Part shown: positions 1 through 8,232 of the stretch, in pieces
Position numbering within the stretch: the first letter of the stretch is position 1
Layout of the letters: every line of letters begins with the position of its first letter
Source of the DNA: Arabiibacter massiliensis
GTDB lineage: Bacteria; Actinomycetota; Coriobacteriia; Coriobacteriales; Eggerthellaceae
Length of the DNA: 64,000 nucleotides
Direction: 5' to 3'
NCBI RefSeq assembly: GCF_900169505.1
Contig: NZ_LT827021.1
Span: 1,736,001 to 1,800,000 of the forward strand
Made by a program: the position numbers and the translations under genes
The notes under the pieces: model-generated
Told to the model about the DNA's origin: nothing
Seen by the model: only the letters and a program-made list of their open reading frames with translations
Databases searched by the model: none

Positions 1-261
1 GATAGCCGAGGCGATGACCGTGGCGCCGGTCTTCTCGCGCAGCTCCTTGGCGGCGCCCACGTGGTCGGAGTGGCGATGCGTCAGCACGATGGCGTCCACC
101 GAGCCGCCCGCCGCCTTGAGGATCTCGTCGGCCTTGCACGTAGGATCCACCACGATGGTGGCCTCGCCGTCCGAGATGATGTACACGTTGTTCTCCAGCA
201 TGCCGAGCACGAGGTACTCGACGGGCACGCACGTGCCTTGAGCCTTGCGAGTCTGGGCCAT
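1..261 (-). CDS. MBL-fold metallo-hydrolase, N-terminal part (runs off window)
   Basis: Only the first 87 codons are inside the window. Seen: ATG at 261 with an AAAGGA-type ribosome site, then a beta-strand-rich start and the metal-binding motif THRHSDHVG at residues 61-69 (H62, H64, D66, H67), the signature of the metallo-beta-lactamase fold. Known: small members of this fold next to relA in actinobacteria resemble glyoxalase II/YcbL-type hydrolases. It follows relA by 37 bp on the same strand, so it is probably cotranscribed with recJ and relA. The substrate cannot be inferred. The rest lies beyond position 1. Confidence 0.85.
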   Translation of the reverse strand, partial: MAQTRKAQGTCVPVEYLVLGMLENNVYIISDGEATIVVDPTCKADEILKAAGGSVDAIVLTHRHSDHVGAAKELREKTGATVIASAI

Positions 262-298
262 ATCAGCCGTCCTTTCCCGGCGCCGCGGCGCCTGCGAA

Positions 299-2686
299 TC
301 ACTTCTTCTTGCCGACGCTGGGCACCATGCGGCGGGCGTCGAACACGCCTTCCACGCCGCGCAGCTTGGCCAGCACCACGTCGATGTGGTTGATGTCGGA
401 CACCTGGAACAGAAAACGCATCTCCACCATGCCGTCGCGGTGCGACGTGGTGGACGACGACAGCACGTTCGCCCCCACCTCCGACAGAATCACCGCCACG
501 TCGCGCAGCAGGTTCATGCGGTCGAGCGCATCGATGAACACCTCCACCTTGAACGACGTGTTCTTGGGCAGGTCGCTCTCCCACGCCACCTCGATGATGC
601 GCTCGGGCGACGTCATGAGGTCCTGCGCGTTGGGGCAGTCGGCCCGGTGCACGCTCACGCCGCGTCCGCGCGTGACGAAGCCCAGAATATCGTCGCCCGG
701 CACGGGGTTGCAGCAGCGCGACAGGCGCACGAGCACGTCGTCGATGCCCTTCACCACCACGCCGTTGGAGCTGTGCGCCTCGTGCTTCTTCGGCCGCTTC
801 ACGCTGGTCAGCATGGGGGGCAGCTTGCCGGTGGACATGTCGCCCGCGCCGAAACCGGGCGTCTCGGCCTCCTCATTGCCCTTGTCCACGAGGATCTTGA
901 GCAGGCGGTTGGCCACGTGCTGCGCGCTCTCCTTGCCGGTGCCGATGTGCACGAGCATGTCGTCGGGGTCGTTGTAGCCCATGTGCTCGGCCACCGACTT
1001 CACCGCGCGCATGGACTGCGCGCTCGAGATGCCCAGCCCGTGCTTGCGCATCTCGCGCGTGAGCTTGTCGCGGCCGTTCTGCAAGTCGTCGCCGCGGCTC
1101 ACCTTGCTGAAGTACGAGCGGATCTTGCTGCGGGCGCTCGGCGTCTTCACCAGGTTCAGCCAGTCGCGCGAGGGGCTCGCGCTCTTCTGCGTGAGCACCT
1201 CCACGCGGTCGCCCAGCTGCAGCTCGTAGGTGAGGGGCACGATGGAGCCGTTCACCTTGGCGCCCACGCAGTGGTTGCCTACCTCGGTGTGGATGGCGTA
1301 GGCGAAGTCCACCGGCGTGGACCCGGCCCGCAGGCTCATGACCTCGCCCTTCGGCGTGAACACGAACACCTCGGTGGGCGCGAGGTCAACCTTCAGGTCT
1401 TTGAGGAACTCGCGGGAGTCCTGCGTCTCGTCCTGCCAGTCCACCATCTGGCGCAGCCACGCCAGCTGCTGGTCGATGGCGTCGCCGCCCTTGCCGCCCT
1501 TCTCCTTGTAACGCCAGTGCGCAGCCACGCCGTACTCGCTCTGCCGATGCATGTCCTCGGTGCGGATCTGCACCTCGAGCGGACGGCCCGCCGGCCCGAT
1601 GACCGTGGTGTGCAGACTCTGGTACATGTTGAACTTAGGCATGGCGATGTAGTCTTTGAAGCGGCCGGGCATGGGGTGCCACAGCGTGTGCACCGCGCCG
1701 AGGGCCGAGTAGCAGTCCTTCACCGACTTCACGATGACGCGTACGGCGATGAGGTCGTAGATCTCGGAGAAGCCCTTGCCCTTCTTCGTCATCTTCTGGT
1801 AGATGGAGTAGAGGTGCTTCGGGCGGCCCATGATCTGCGCCTGGATATTCACCTTGTCCATCTCGTCGTGCAGGATGGAGATGATCTGGTCGAGGTAGCC
1901 CTCGCGCTCGGCGCGGCTTTCCGTGACCATGCGGGACACCTGCTTGAACTTGTTGGGCTCGAGGTAGTAGAACGACAGGTCCTCGAGCTCCCACTTGATG
2001 TTGTTGATGCCGAGGCGGTGCGCGATGGGAGCGTAGATCTCCAGCGTCTCGCGCGCCTTGAAGATGCGGCGGTCCTCCTTGAGGGCGCCGAGCGTGCGCA
2101 TGTTGTGCAGGCGGTCGGCCAGCTTGATGACGATGACGCGGATGTCCTTGCTCATGGCCACGAACATCTTGCGGATGGTGGCGGCCTGCTCGTCGGTGAG
2201 ACTCTCCACCTCGATGCGCGTGATCTTCGTCACGCCCTCCACCAGCTGCGCCACCTGGGGATTGAACTGTTCGGCCACCTGCTCGGCCGTGACCTTCGTG
2301 TCCTCCACGGTGTCGTGCAGAAGCGCCGCGATGAGCGTCTCCACGTCCATGCGCAAGTCCGCCAGGATGATGGCCACCTCAACCGGGTGCGCCACGAACG
2401 GCTCGCCCGACTTGCGGCACTGGCCCGCGTGCGCCTCGCTCGCGAAGAGGAAGGCCTTGGACAGGAGCTCCTCGTCGGCCGGCGACAGGTACGCCGACGT
2501 GAGGCGCTGCAGCTCCTCGAAGCGATCCTCGGGGGTCTTCGCGCGCTGGGCCGTCTTCTTGGCGTCGGGCGCGAACGACTTCTCGGCCACGTGGGGACGG
2601 CCGAGCAGGTTGTCCTCGACGGTCTGCCTGCCCGAGACGGCCTCGGGCGCGCTGCCCAGAAGCTCCTCGCGATCGCTCTTGCTCAT
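299..2686 (-). CDS. relA: Bifunctional (p)ppGpp synthetase/hydrolase, RelA/SpoT family
   Basis: A 795-residue long-form RSH enzyme that makes and degrades the stringent-response alarmones (p)ppGpp in the cytosol. Seen in order: an HD hydrolase domain with intact metal ligands (H86, H124-D125 in LLHDTVED, then LADRLHNMRTL), the synthetase domain (RPKHLYSIYQKM and the EIYDLIAVR segment), a TGS domain, and a C-terminal ACT domain that ends in a Lys-rich tail. Length is normal for the family. The intact HD box argues for a two-way enzyme rather than a synthetase only. The ATG overlaps the recJ stop codon by 4 bp, and its ribosome site lies inside the acidic C-terminal codons of recJ, which implies translational coupling. 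Confidence 0.95.
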   Translation of the reverse strand: MSKSDREELLGSAPEAVSGRQTVEDNLLGRPHVAEKSFAPDAKKTAQRAKTPEDRFEELQRLTSAYLSPADEELLSKAFLFASEAHAGQCRKSGEPFVAHPVEVAIILADLRMDVETLIAALLHDTVEDTKVTAEQVAEQFNPQVAQLVEGVTKITRIEVESLTDEQAATIRKMFVAMSKDIRVIVIKLADRLHNMRTLGALKEDRRIFKARETLEIYAPIAHRLGINNIKWELEDLSFYYLEPNKFKQVSRMVTESRAEREGYLDQIISILHDEMDKVNIQAQIMGRPKHLYSIYQKMTKKGKGFSEIYDLIAVRVIVKSVKDCYSALGAVHTLWHPMPGRFKDYIAMPKFNMYQSLHTTVIGPAGRPLEVQIRTEDMHRQSEYGVAAHWRYKEKGGKGGDAIDQQLAWLRQMVDWQDETQDSREFLKDLKVDLAPTEVFVFTPKGEVMSLRAGSTPVDFAYAIHTEVGNHCVGAKVNGSIVPLTYELQLGDRVEVLTQKSASPSRDWLNLVKTPSARSKIRSYFSKVSRGDDLQNGRDKLTREMRKHGLGISSAQSMRAVKSVAEHMGYNDPDDMLVHIGTGKESAQHVANRLLKILVDKGNEEAETPGFGAGDMSTGKLPPMLTSVKRPKKHEAHSSNGVVVKGIDDVLVRLSRCCNPVPGDDILGFVTRGRGVSVHRADCPNAQDLMTSPERIIEVAWESDLPKNTSFKVEVFIDALDRMNLLRDVAVILSEVGANVLSSSTTSHRDGMVEMRFLFQVSDINHIDVVLAKLRGVEGVFDARRMVPSVGKKK

Positions 2687-5600
2687 GCCTGCTCCTCCTC
2701 CCCTTCCGTCGGGTGCGCCTCGGCCGGCAGGATGGGCCGCGACACGCGCATATGAAGGCTAGCAGAATCGCTGCCCAGCGCCCAGTCCCGAAACGCGTGG
2801 AATATCTCGCGCTCCCCCAAACCTTCACGATAGCGCACGCTGTCGGTGAGCTCCACCTTGCTCTGGCCCTCCTTCACGTGGATGGAGCGCGCCATGCCGT
2901 CGGCCCCGCGGGCCGTATGCGTCTCGATGAGGCCGAGCTCGCGGAACACCGCCACGCCGCACGCCGCCGAAGCGGCGCTCACCGGGAACGACGGGGTGCT
3001 GGCAGCAGCCGCCAGATCGGCGTTGCCGAGTGGGAAGAAGGGCTCGTCGCTCGCGCGCTGCATATCGCGCAGCTTGCGGTACACCTGCGCGAGGCAGTCG
3101 TGGTCGGGCGTCATGTCGCGCAGGATGCGCTCGTTGATGCCCGCGTCGTTGCGGCCGAACAGAAGATGGATGCCGGCGGGCTTGCCGTCGCGCCCCGCGC
3201 GGCCGCTCATCTGGTTGAACTCCACCTCGTTGAACGGCAGATGGTAGAGCACCACGTGGCGGATGTTGGGGATGTCCACGCCCTCGCCGAACGCGGAGGT
3301 GGCCACGAGCACCTTGAGCGCGTCGGTGCGGAACAGCTCCTCGATGCGCTTGCGCTCCGAGCGCGAGAGGCCCGCGTTGTAGAAGCCGACGAGCGGCGCG
3401 AGCTGGGGCACGCGCTTGCGCAGGGCGCGCGCGACGGCCACGGACTGCTCGCGGGAGTTCACGTAGATGACGGTCTTGTCGCCGGACGCCACGAGGTTGG
3501 CCAGGTAGTCGTCGCGGTTCTTGAGGTTGCGCTGGTCGTCCAACTCGAGGTTCTCGCGCGCGGCAGGATCGAACACGCACGCGTCAAGGGGCAGCTCGCG
3601 CTTGATGGCCTCGGCGATGCCGTCGTCGGCCGTGGCCGTGAGGGCGAGCACCGCCGGCGCGGGCTCGCCCAGCTTCGCCACCGCCGCGCCGATGGTGGCG
3701 TAGGCCACGCGCTGGCCCGCCTTGGCCAGGCCCACGTGGTGCGCCTCGTCCACCACGACGAAGCGCACGCGCCCGGTGGAAGCGAACTCGTCGGCGTGCC
3801 ACGCGAGGAACTCCGGCGTGGTGAGCGCGATGTCGTAGGTGCCGTCGGCCAGGCCCGCGAAGCCCAGGCGGCGCTCCTCCGGCGTGCTCTCGCCCGTGAG
3901 CGTGACCACCCCGATGCCGAAGCGGTCGAGCGCCCCGCGCAGGTGGAAGGCCTGGTCGGCGATGAGCGCGCGCAACGGGTAGACGAAGAGGCTGGCCTCG
4001 TGGCGCGCGAGGGCGCGCACGGCGGCGTGCACCTGGAACGTGAGGGACTTGCCGCGGCCCGTGGCCATGACGCCCATCACCGAGCGGCCGGCCCGCAGGT
4101 GGTCGAGAATGGCGCGCTGCGCGTCGTGCAGGGGCCGCTCGCCGATGATGGCGCGCACCACCGCGCGCTCGATGGCGTCGGGGTCGTCGGCGGCGCGGCG
4201 CTCCCACTCCTCGCGGTTCGCGGCGCGCGCGGCCTCGTAGGCCTCCACGTCCTCCGGACGGTGCTGCACGTCGGCGCAGAGCTCCGCATCGCTCGTGGCG
4301 TAGAGGTCGGCCACGAACGTGAGGTTCTCCGGGTTGAGGCACGCCTCGAGCGCGCCGCAGGTGCGCGCGGGCGCGAGCGACTGCAGCATGGCCTTCACGC
4401 TGCGCCGTCCGCGCCATTCGTCGATCTGCACCTCGAACGCGGCGTTCACCACGCTGTCGGTGCGCATGAGCGTCTCGATGTCCGAGCAGTGGAACATAAT
4501 GCCGGCCACGGTAGCGCGCCCGTCGGAGAGCGCGCAGGAGAAGTGGTTCTTCTCGGCGCCCACCGCGCGGCAGTTGGCCAGCATGACGTCGCGCGCGAGG
4601 TACACCGGCACGGGATGCTCCTGGCCGAACGGCGCGAGGCGATCGAGCTGCGCGACGTTGTCGAGCGTGAGCTCGTCGAGGCCCACGCACGCGTCGATCT
4701 CCACGAGGGGGTGGAACGCGCCTTCGGGCAGCGCGTCCATGGAGGCGATGAGGCGCCGCTCGAACTCGGGCAGCTTGTCGGCCGGCAGGGTGACGCCCAC
4801 GGCCGCCTCGTGCCCGCCGAAGCGCGTGAGCAGGTCAGACGCGTTCTCCACGGCCTTGAACAGGTTCACCTGGCCCACGCTGCGCCCGCTGCCGCGCGCC
4901 TCGTCGCCGTCGATGGTGAACAGCAGGCTGGGCACGCCGTAGGTGTTCACCAGGCGGCTGGCCACGATGCCCTTCACGCCCTCGTGCCAGCTCTCGCCCG
5001 ACACCACGAGCGCGCGCTGGCCGTGGTAGATCTCGGCGGCCTGGGCCTTCGCTATCTCGGAGAGCTCAGCCTCGATGGCGCGGCGCTGGTCGTTCACGTG
5101 CTCGAGCTGGGCGGCCAGGCGCTGCGCCTCGGCCAGGTCGTCGGTCATGAGCAGGTCGAGCGCGAGCTGCGCGTCGCCCATGCGGCCGGCGGCGTTGAGG
5201 CGCGGGATGACGGAGAAGCTGAGGTTGGTGGCGGAGACGGGCTTGTCGGCCGCGCCGCTCGTGGCGAGGAGCGCAGCGATGCAGGGGCGCGGGGCCTCGT
5301 TCATGCGCGCGATGCCGCACGCGACGAGCGCGCGGTTCTCGCCGCGCATGGGCATGAGGTCGGCCACGGTGCCGAGCGTGGCGAAGTCGGTGTACTCGCG
5401 CCACAGGTGCGGCTGGCCGAAGCGGCCGCCGAGCACCTGCACGAGCTTGAGCGCCACGCCCACGCCGGCCAGGATGCAGCTCTCGCAGGAGGAGTCGAGC
5501 TTGGGGTCGGCCACGGGAACGCCCTCGGGCACGAGGTCGACCGGCTCGTGGTGGTCGGTGATGGCAAGGCCGAGCCCCGCCTCCACGATGGCCGCCGCCT

Positions 5601-6051
5601 CCGCCTTGCAGGCGATGCCGCAGTCCACAGTGACGATGAAGTCGGGACCGTACGTGCACGCGCGCAGAAACGCCGCGTCGGAGAGCGCGTAACCCTCGTC
5701 GAAGCGCAGCGGGATGAAGGGCGTGGCCTGGGCTCCGAGCCGGCGCAGACCGCGCGTGAGCACGGTGGTGGCCGAGATGCCGTCGAGGTCGAAGTCGCCG
5801 AACACGAGGATGTGGTCGCCGCGCTTCACGGCGGCCTCGAGCGCATCGGCCACCTCGGAGAGCCCGGGGATGGTGTACGGGTCGAGCCAGTCGCGGTCGA
5901 GCGAGGGCGAGAGGAAGCGGCGCGCCTGGGCGGCGTCGGCGATGCCACGCGCCACGAGGGTGGCCGCGATGAAGCGCGGCAACCCGAGCTCGCGCTCGAG
6001 CCGCGCGACGGCGGCAGGATCGGCCGCCTTGATGTTGAACTGGGCAGACAT
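2683..6051 (-). CDS. recJ: RecJ-type exonuclease fused to a RecQ-like helicase
   Basis: One uninterrupted frame of 1122 residues. Residues 1-560 are RecJ: DHH motif I FGDFDLDG (D86, D88, D90), VDCG at 142-145, DHH at 166-168, RLNAAGRMGDA at 284-294, and the DHHA1 motif GGHEAAVG at 412-419. Residues about 630-1080 are a superfamily 2 helicase of RecQ type: Walker A ATGRGKS at 663-669, DEAH at 768-771, and motif VI QMSGRAGRDG. RecJ degrades 5' single strands and RecQ unwinds duplex DNA; the two usually cooperate as separate proteins. Here they are one polypeptide. All nuclease and ATPase motifs look intact. It heads the recJ-relA-hydrolase operon. Confidence 0.93.
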   Translation of the reverse strand: MSAQFNIKAADPAAVARLERELGLPRFIAATLVARGIADAAQARRFLSPSLDRDWLDPYTIPGLSEVADALEAAVKRGDHILVFGDFDLDGISATTVLTRGLRRLGAQATPFIPLRFDEGYALSDAAFLRACTYGPDFIVTVDCGIACKAEAAAIVEAGLGLAITDHHEPVDLVPEGVPVADPKLDSSCESCILAGVGVALKLVQVLGGRFGQPHLWREYTDFATLGTVADLMPMRGENRALVACGIARMNEAPRPCIAALLATSGAADKPVSATNLSFSVIPRLNAAGRMGDAQLALDLLMTDDLAEAQRLAAQLEHVNDQRRAIEAELSEIAKAQAAEIYHGQRALVVSGESWHEGVKGIVASRLVNTYGVPSLLFTIDGDEARGSGRSVGQVNLFKAVENASDLLTRFGGHEAAVGVTLPADKLPEFERRLIASMDALPEGAFHPLVEIDACVGLDELTLDNVAQLDRLAPFGQEHPVPVYLARDVMLANCRAVGAEKNHFSCALSDGRATVAGIMFHCSDIETLMRTDSVVNAAFEVQIDEWRGRRSVKAMLQSLAPARTCGALEACLNPENLTFVADLYATSDAELCADVQHRPEDVEAYEAARAANREEWERRAADDPDAIERAVVRAIIGERPLHDAQRAILDHLRAGRSVMGVMATGRGKSLTFQVHAAVRALARHEASLFVYPLRALIADQAFHLRGALDRFGIGVVTLTGESTPEERRLGFAGLADGTYDIALTTPEFLAWHADEFASTGRVRFVVVDEAHHVGLAKAGQRVAYATIGAAVAKLGEPAPAVLALTATADDGIAEAIKRELPLDACVFDPAARENLELDDQRNLKNRDDYLANLVASGDKTVIYVNSREQSVAVARALRKRVPQLAPLVGFYNAGLSRSERKRIEELFRTDALKVLVATSAFGEGVDIPNIRHVVLYHLPFNEVEFNQMSGRAGRDGKPAGIHLLFGRNDAGINERILRDMTPDHDCLAQVYRKLRDMQRASDEPFFPLGNADLAAAASTPSFPVSAASAACGVAVFRELGLIETHTARGADGMARSIHVKEGQSKVELTDSVRYREGLGEREIFHAFRDWALGSDSASLHMRVSRPILPAEAHPTEGEEEQA

Positions 6052-6226
6052 GGGCGCTCATACCTCACATGCGGGGATTCGAATAGTTCACGTGCCATTG
6101 TCCCACATTCAGGGGGCGGTGTCACCGAGGAATGCGGCGACCCAGCCCGCGCGCTCGGACGGCGGGGCCGATAGGCTGTCCAAAACCGAAGCCGTGCGGG
6201 AAAACGGAGGGGCTTCGGAAATTTTT

Positions 6227-6344
6227 GCGCGCAATGGATGAATTGCTGTTGGCGAAGTGCCATATTCACCTGGGGTTTTTCGCGAGGTTGCTGGACTGAG
6301 GCTCGCGAAAGGGGGCTTCCGCACTCCGGATTCGTCCATTGCGC
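6227..6344. repeat. Nested inverted-repeat (MITE-like) element
   Basis: The outer arms GCGCAATGGATGAAT (6229-6243) and ATTCGTCCATTGCGC (6330-6344) are complementary with one mismatch. Inside is a second stem, TTTCGCGAG near 6279 pairing with CTCGCGAAA near 6302. The layout resembles a small non-autonomous element, but no second copy or target duplication was found in the window. Confidence 0.4.
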
Positions 6345-6453
6345 GAGTTTTTTTCGAAAAAGCACCCGTTTCGGGTTCGAGCGTCCAACTGCGAGCGCGC
6401 GCGTTAGAGCCTGTCCTTCCCAAACCCTCATCAGGGGAAAAGCACGGTTCATA

Positions 6454-6490
6454 CCTTTCGTGCGACAGCGTGCGGCCCTTTCGTGCGATA
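6454..6490. promoter_or_regulatory. Direct repeats, candidate regulator site for the flavoprotein
   Basis: CCTTTCGTGCGACA (6454-6467) and CCTTTCGTGCGATA (6477-6490) match at 13 of 14 bases with a 23-bp period, about two helical turns, and sit 100-140 bp before the flavoprotein start. A LuxR regulator lies immediately downstream of that gene, so this pair is a reasonable candidate for its binding site. Not proven. Confidence 0.4.
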
Positions 6491-6591
6491 CCGCCCCGCC
6501 GCTCAGGCGCATAGTGTCCCGTCGGCGGCGATCGGGGAAGATCGCGCCGGATTCGAAAGCAAAGCACGGGGAACGGGAAGAGGAGGAAGTC

Positions 6592-8163
6592 ATGGAGAAA
6601 TCAATCGCACGCAACGAGGGACTGTCGAGGAGGAGCTTCCTGAAAGGCGCCGGCATCGGCGCGGCCGGACTGCTGGGCGCGACCGCGCTCGGCGCCTGCG
6701 CGAGCGGCGCTTCGGCGAGCACGGCCGAAGGCTCGTGGGACCAGGAGACCGACGTCGTGGTGGTGGGCACAGGCGCCGCAGGCGTGGCCGCAGCCATGGA
6801 AGCGCTCGAGGCCGGCTCCCAGGTGGTCATAATCGAGAAGCAGAAGGCCGCCGGCGGCATCACCAGCGTGTGCGAGCAGTACTGCGCCTACGACTCGAAG
6901 CTGCACCTTCCGCAGAACTTCGACGATGTGTCCGACAGCGCAGAGATCATGCTGGAGGACGCCCTGCGCGTATCGGGCGGCACCGCCGACGAGGCGCTGG
7001 CGAAGATCTACTGCAACGGATCGGCCGAGGCCCTCGATTGGATGATCGACCACGGCTGCGAGTTCAAGGACGCGCTGCGCGTGTCCGACGGCCGCCACGG
7101 CCAAGGCAAGTACATCGCGGCGACGGCCGGCGAACTCACGCAGAAGCTCCTGCCCGCCATCGAAGCGGCGGGCGGCGCCATCCTCACCGAGATGCCCCTG
7201 GCCGAGCTCGTGCGTGACGAGGGCGGGCGCGTGACGGGCGTGACCTGCGCCGACAAGAAGAGCACGCGCATCAAGGCGCGCAAGGGCGTCGTTCTGTGCA
7301 CGGGCCCGTGGTCGGACGACGAGGTGCTCATCCCCCGCCACATGCGGGCCGTGCCCGAGATGGTGAGCACGTGCGCCGAGACGCTGGCCGCCTTCGGCAT
7401 GCCCTACGGCCCCTACACCGGCGAGGCCATTCGCGCCGCACAGAGGTCGGGAGCAGCGGTGCGCCACATGGAATACGTCATGTTCGACCCGTACTACTCG
7501 GTGCCCGAGGTCATGTCCAACAAGGTGGCTCCGGCCGGCGTCACGCGCGCGGTGAACCAGATACTGCTCACGCCCGAGGGCACGCGCTTCACCGACGAGG
7601 GCCAATCGCGCAGCGCGATCGCGCTCGACGTCATCGATCTGCCCGGCAACGTGTACTACCCCGTCATCGACGGGCGGCACATCCCCGATCGCACCGGATC
7701 CACCAAATTCCCGGCCGAGAAGCTGGACGGCTTCGTCGAGGCCGGCTACATGGCGAAGTCCGACACCCTGGAAGGGCTGGCGGCTGAGATGGAGCGGACG
7801 TTCGGCATACCGCAGGACGCGACGCTCGCCACTATTCAGCGCTACAACGGGTTCTGCGAGACCGGCGTCGACGAGGAGTTCGGCAAGGATCCGCACCACA
7901 TGACGCCTATCGATCAGCCGCCGTTCTACGCCGGCCCCGCCGAGACGTGCCGCGACATGTATACGCACGGCGGCCTGGAAACCAACGCCGAGGCACGCGT
8001 CGTGGACCTCGAAGGCGCCGTCATCCCCGGCCTGTACGCCGCGGGCATGTGCACGGGCGGGCCGCTGGGCGCCGCCACTATCTCGGGCAACTGGCAGATG
8101 AGCTCCATCGTGTTCGGCCGCATCGCCGGCAAGAACGTCGCCGCCGAAAGCGCGGACGCGTAA
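6592..8163 (+). CDS. Tat-exported FAD-dependent oxidoreductase (fumarate reductase-like), lipoprotein
   Basis: Protein of 523 residues. Seen: twin-arginine signal RRSFLKG at 13-19, a hydrophobic stretch and the lipobox-like LGAC ending at C36, so it is probably exported folded and lipid-anchored. An N-terminal dinucleotide fold VVVVGTGAAG starts near residue 54, followed by the FAD_binding_2 fold. It lacks the FMN-binding domain of the paralogue at 40364. The classic fumarate reductase block HHTMGG is replaced by MYTHGGLE, so fumarate is unlikely to be the substrate. Known: Eggerthellaceae carry many such reductases for anaerobic respiration. The ATG at 6592 follows AGAGGAGG; upstream in-frame sequence is not convincing. 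Substrate unknown. Confidence 0.88.
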   Translation: MEKSIARNEGLSRRSFLKGAGIGAAGLLGATALGACASGASASTAEGSWDQETDVVVVGTGAAGVAAAMEALEAGSQVVIIEKQKAAGGITSVCEQYCAYDSKLHLPQNFDDVSDSAEIMLEDALRVSGGTADEALAKIYCNGSAEALDWMIDHGCEFKDALRVSDGRHGQGKYIAATAGELTQKLLPAIEAAGGAILTEMPLAELVRDEGGRVTGVTCADKKSTRIKARKGVVLCTGPWSDDEVLIPRHMRAVPEMVSTCAETLAAFGMPYGPYTGEAIRAAQRSGAAVRHMEYVMFDPYYSVPEVMSNKVAPAGVTRAVNQILLTPEGTRFTDEGQSRSAIALDVIDLPGNVYYPVIDGRHIPDRTGSTKFPAEKLDGFVEAGYMAKSDTLEGLAAEMERTFGIPQDATLATIQRYNGFCETGVDEEFGKDPHHMTPIDQPPFYAGPAETCRDMYTHGGLETNAEARVVDLEGAVIPGLYAAGMCTGGPLGAATISGNWQMSSIVFGRIAGKNVAAESADA

Positions 8164-8232
8164 GAGGCCGCACCGCTCTCCCTCTCTTCGCGAAGGCCGT
8201 CGGAGCGATCCGGCGGTCTTCGCCGTGCAGGG

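Larger units (their letters stand above)
6052..6591. other. 540-bp divergent intergenic region
   Basis: Lies between recJ (minus) and the flavoprotein (plus). No plausible gene. It holds a nested inverted-repeat element (6227-6344) and a pair of direct repeats (6454-6490), listed separately. The last 20 bp carry the strong ribosome site GAGGAGG of the flavoprotein. Confidence 0.7.

Noticed and set aside
245..2755. 836-codon open frame on the plus strand, antisense to relA
   Set aside because: It is rich in His, Ala, Arg, Leu and Val, has no domain, and mirrors the third-position GC bias of relA, so it is a shadow of that gene.
2713..6174. 1153-codon open frame antisense to recJ
   Set aside because: Same reason; the minus-strand frame has all RecJ and RecQ motifs.
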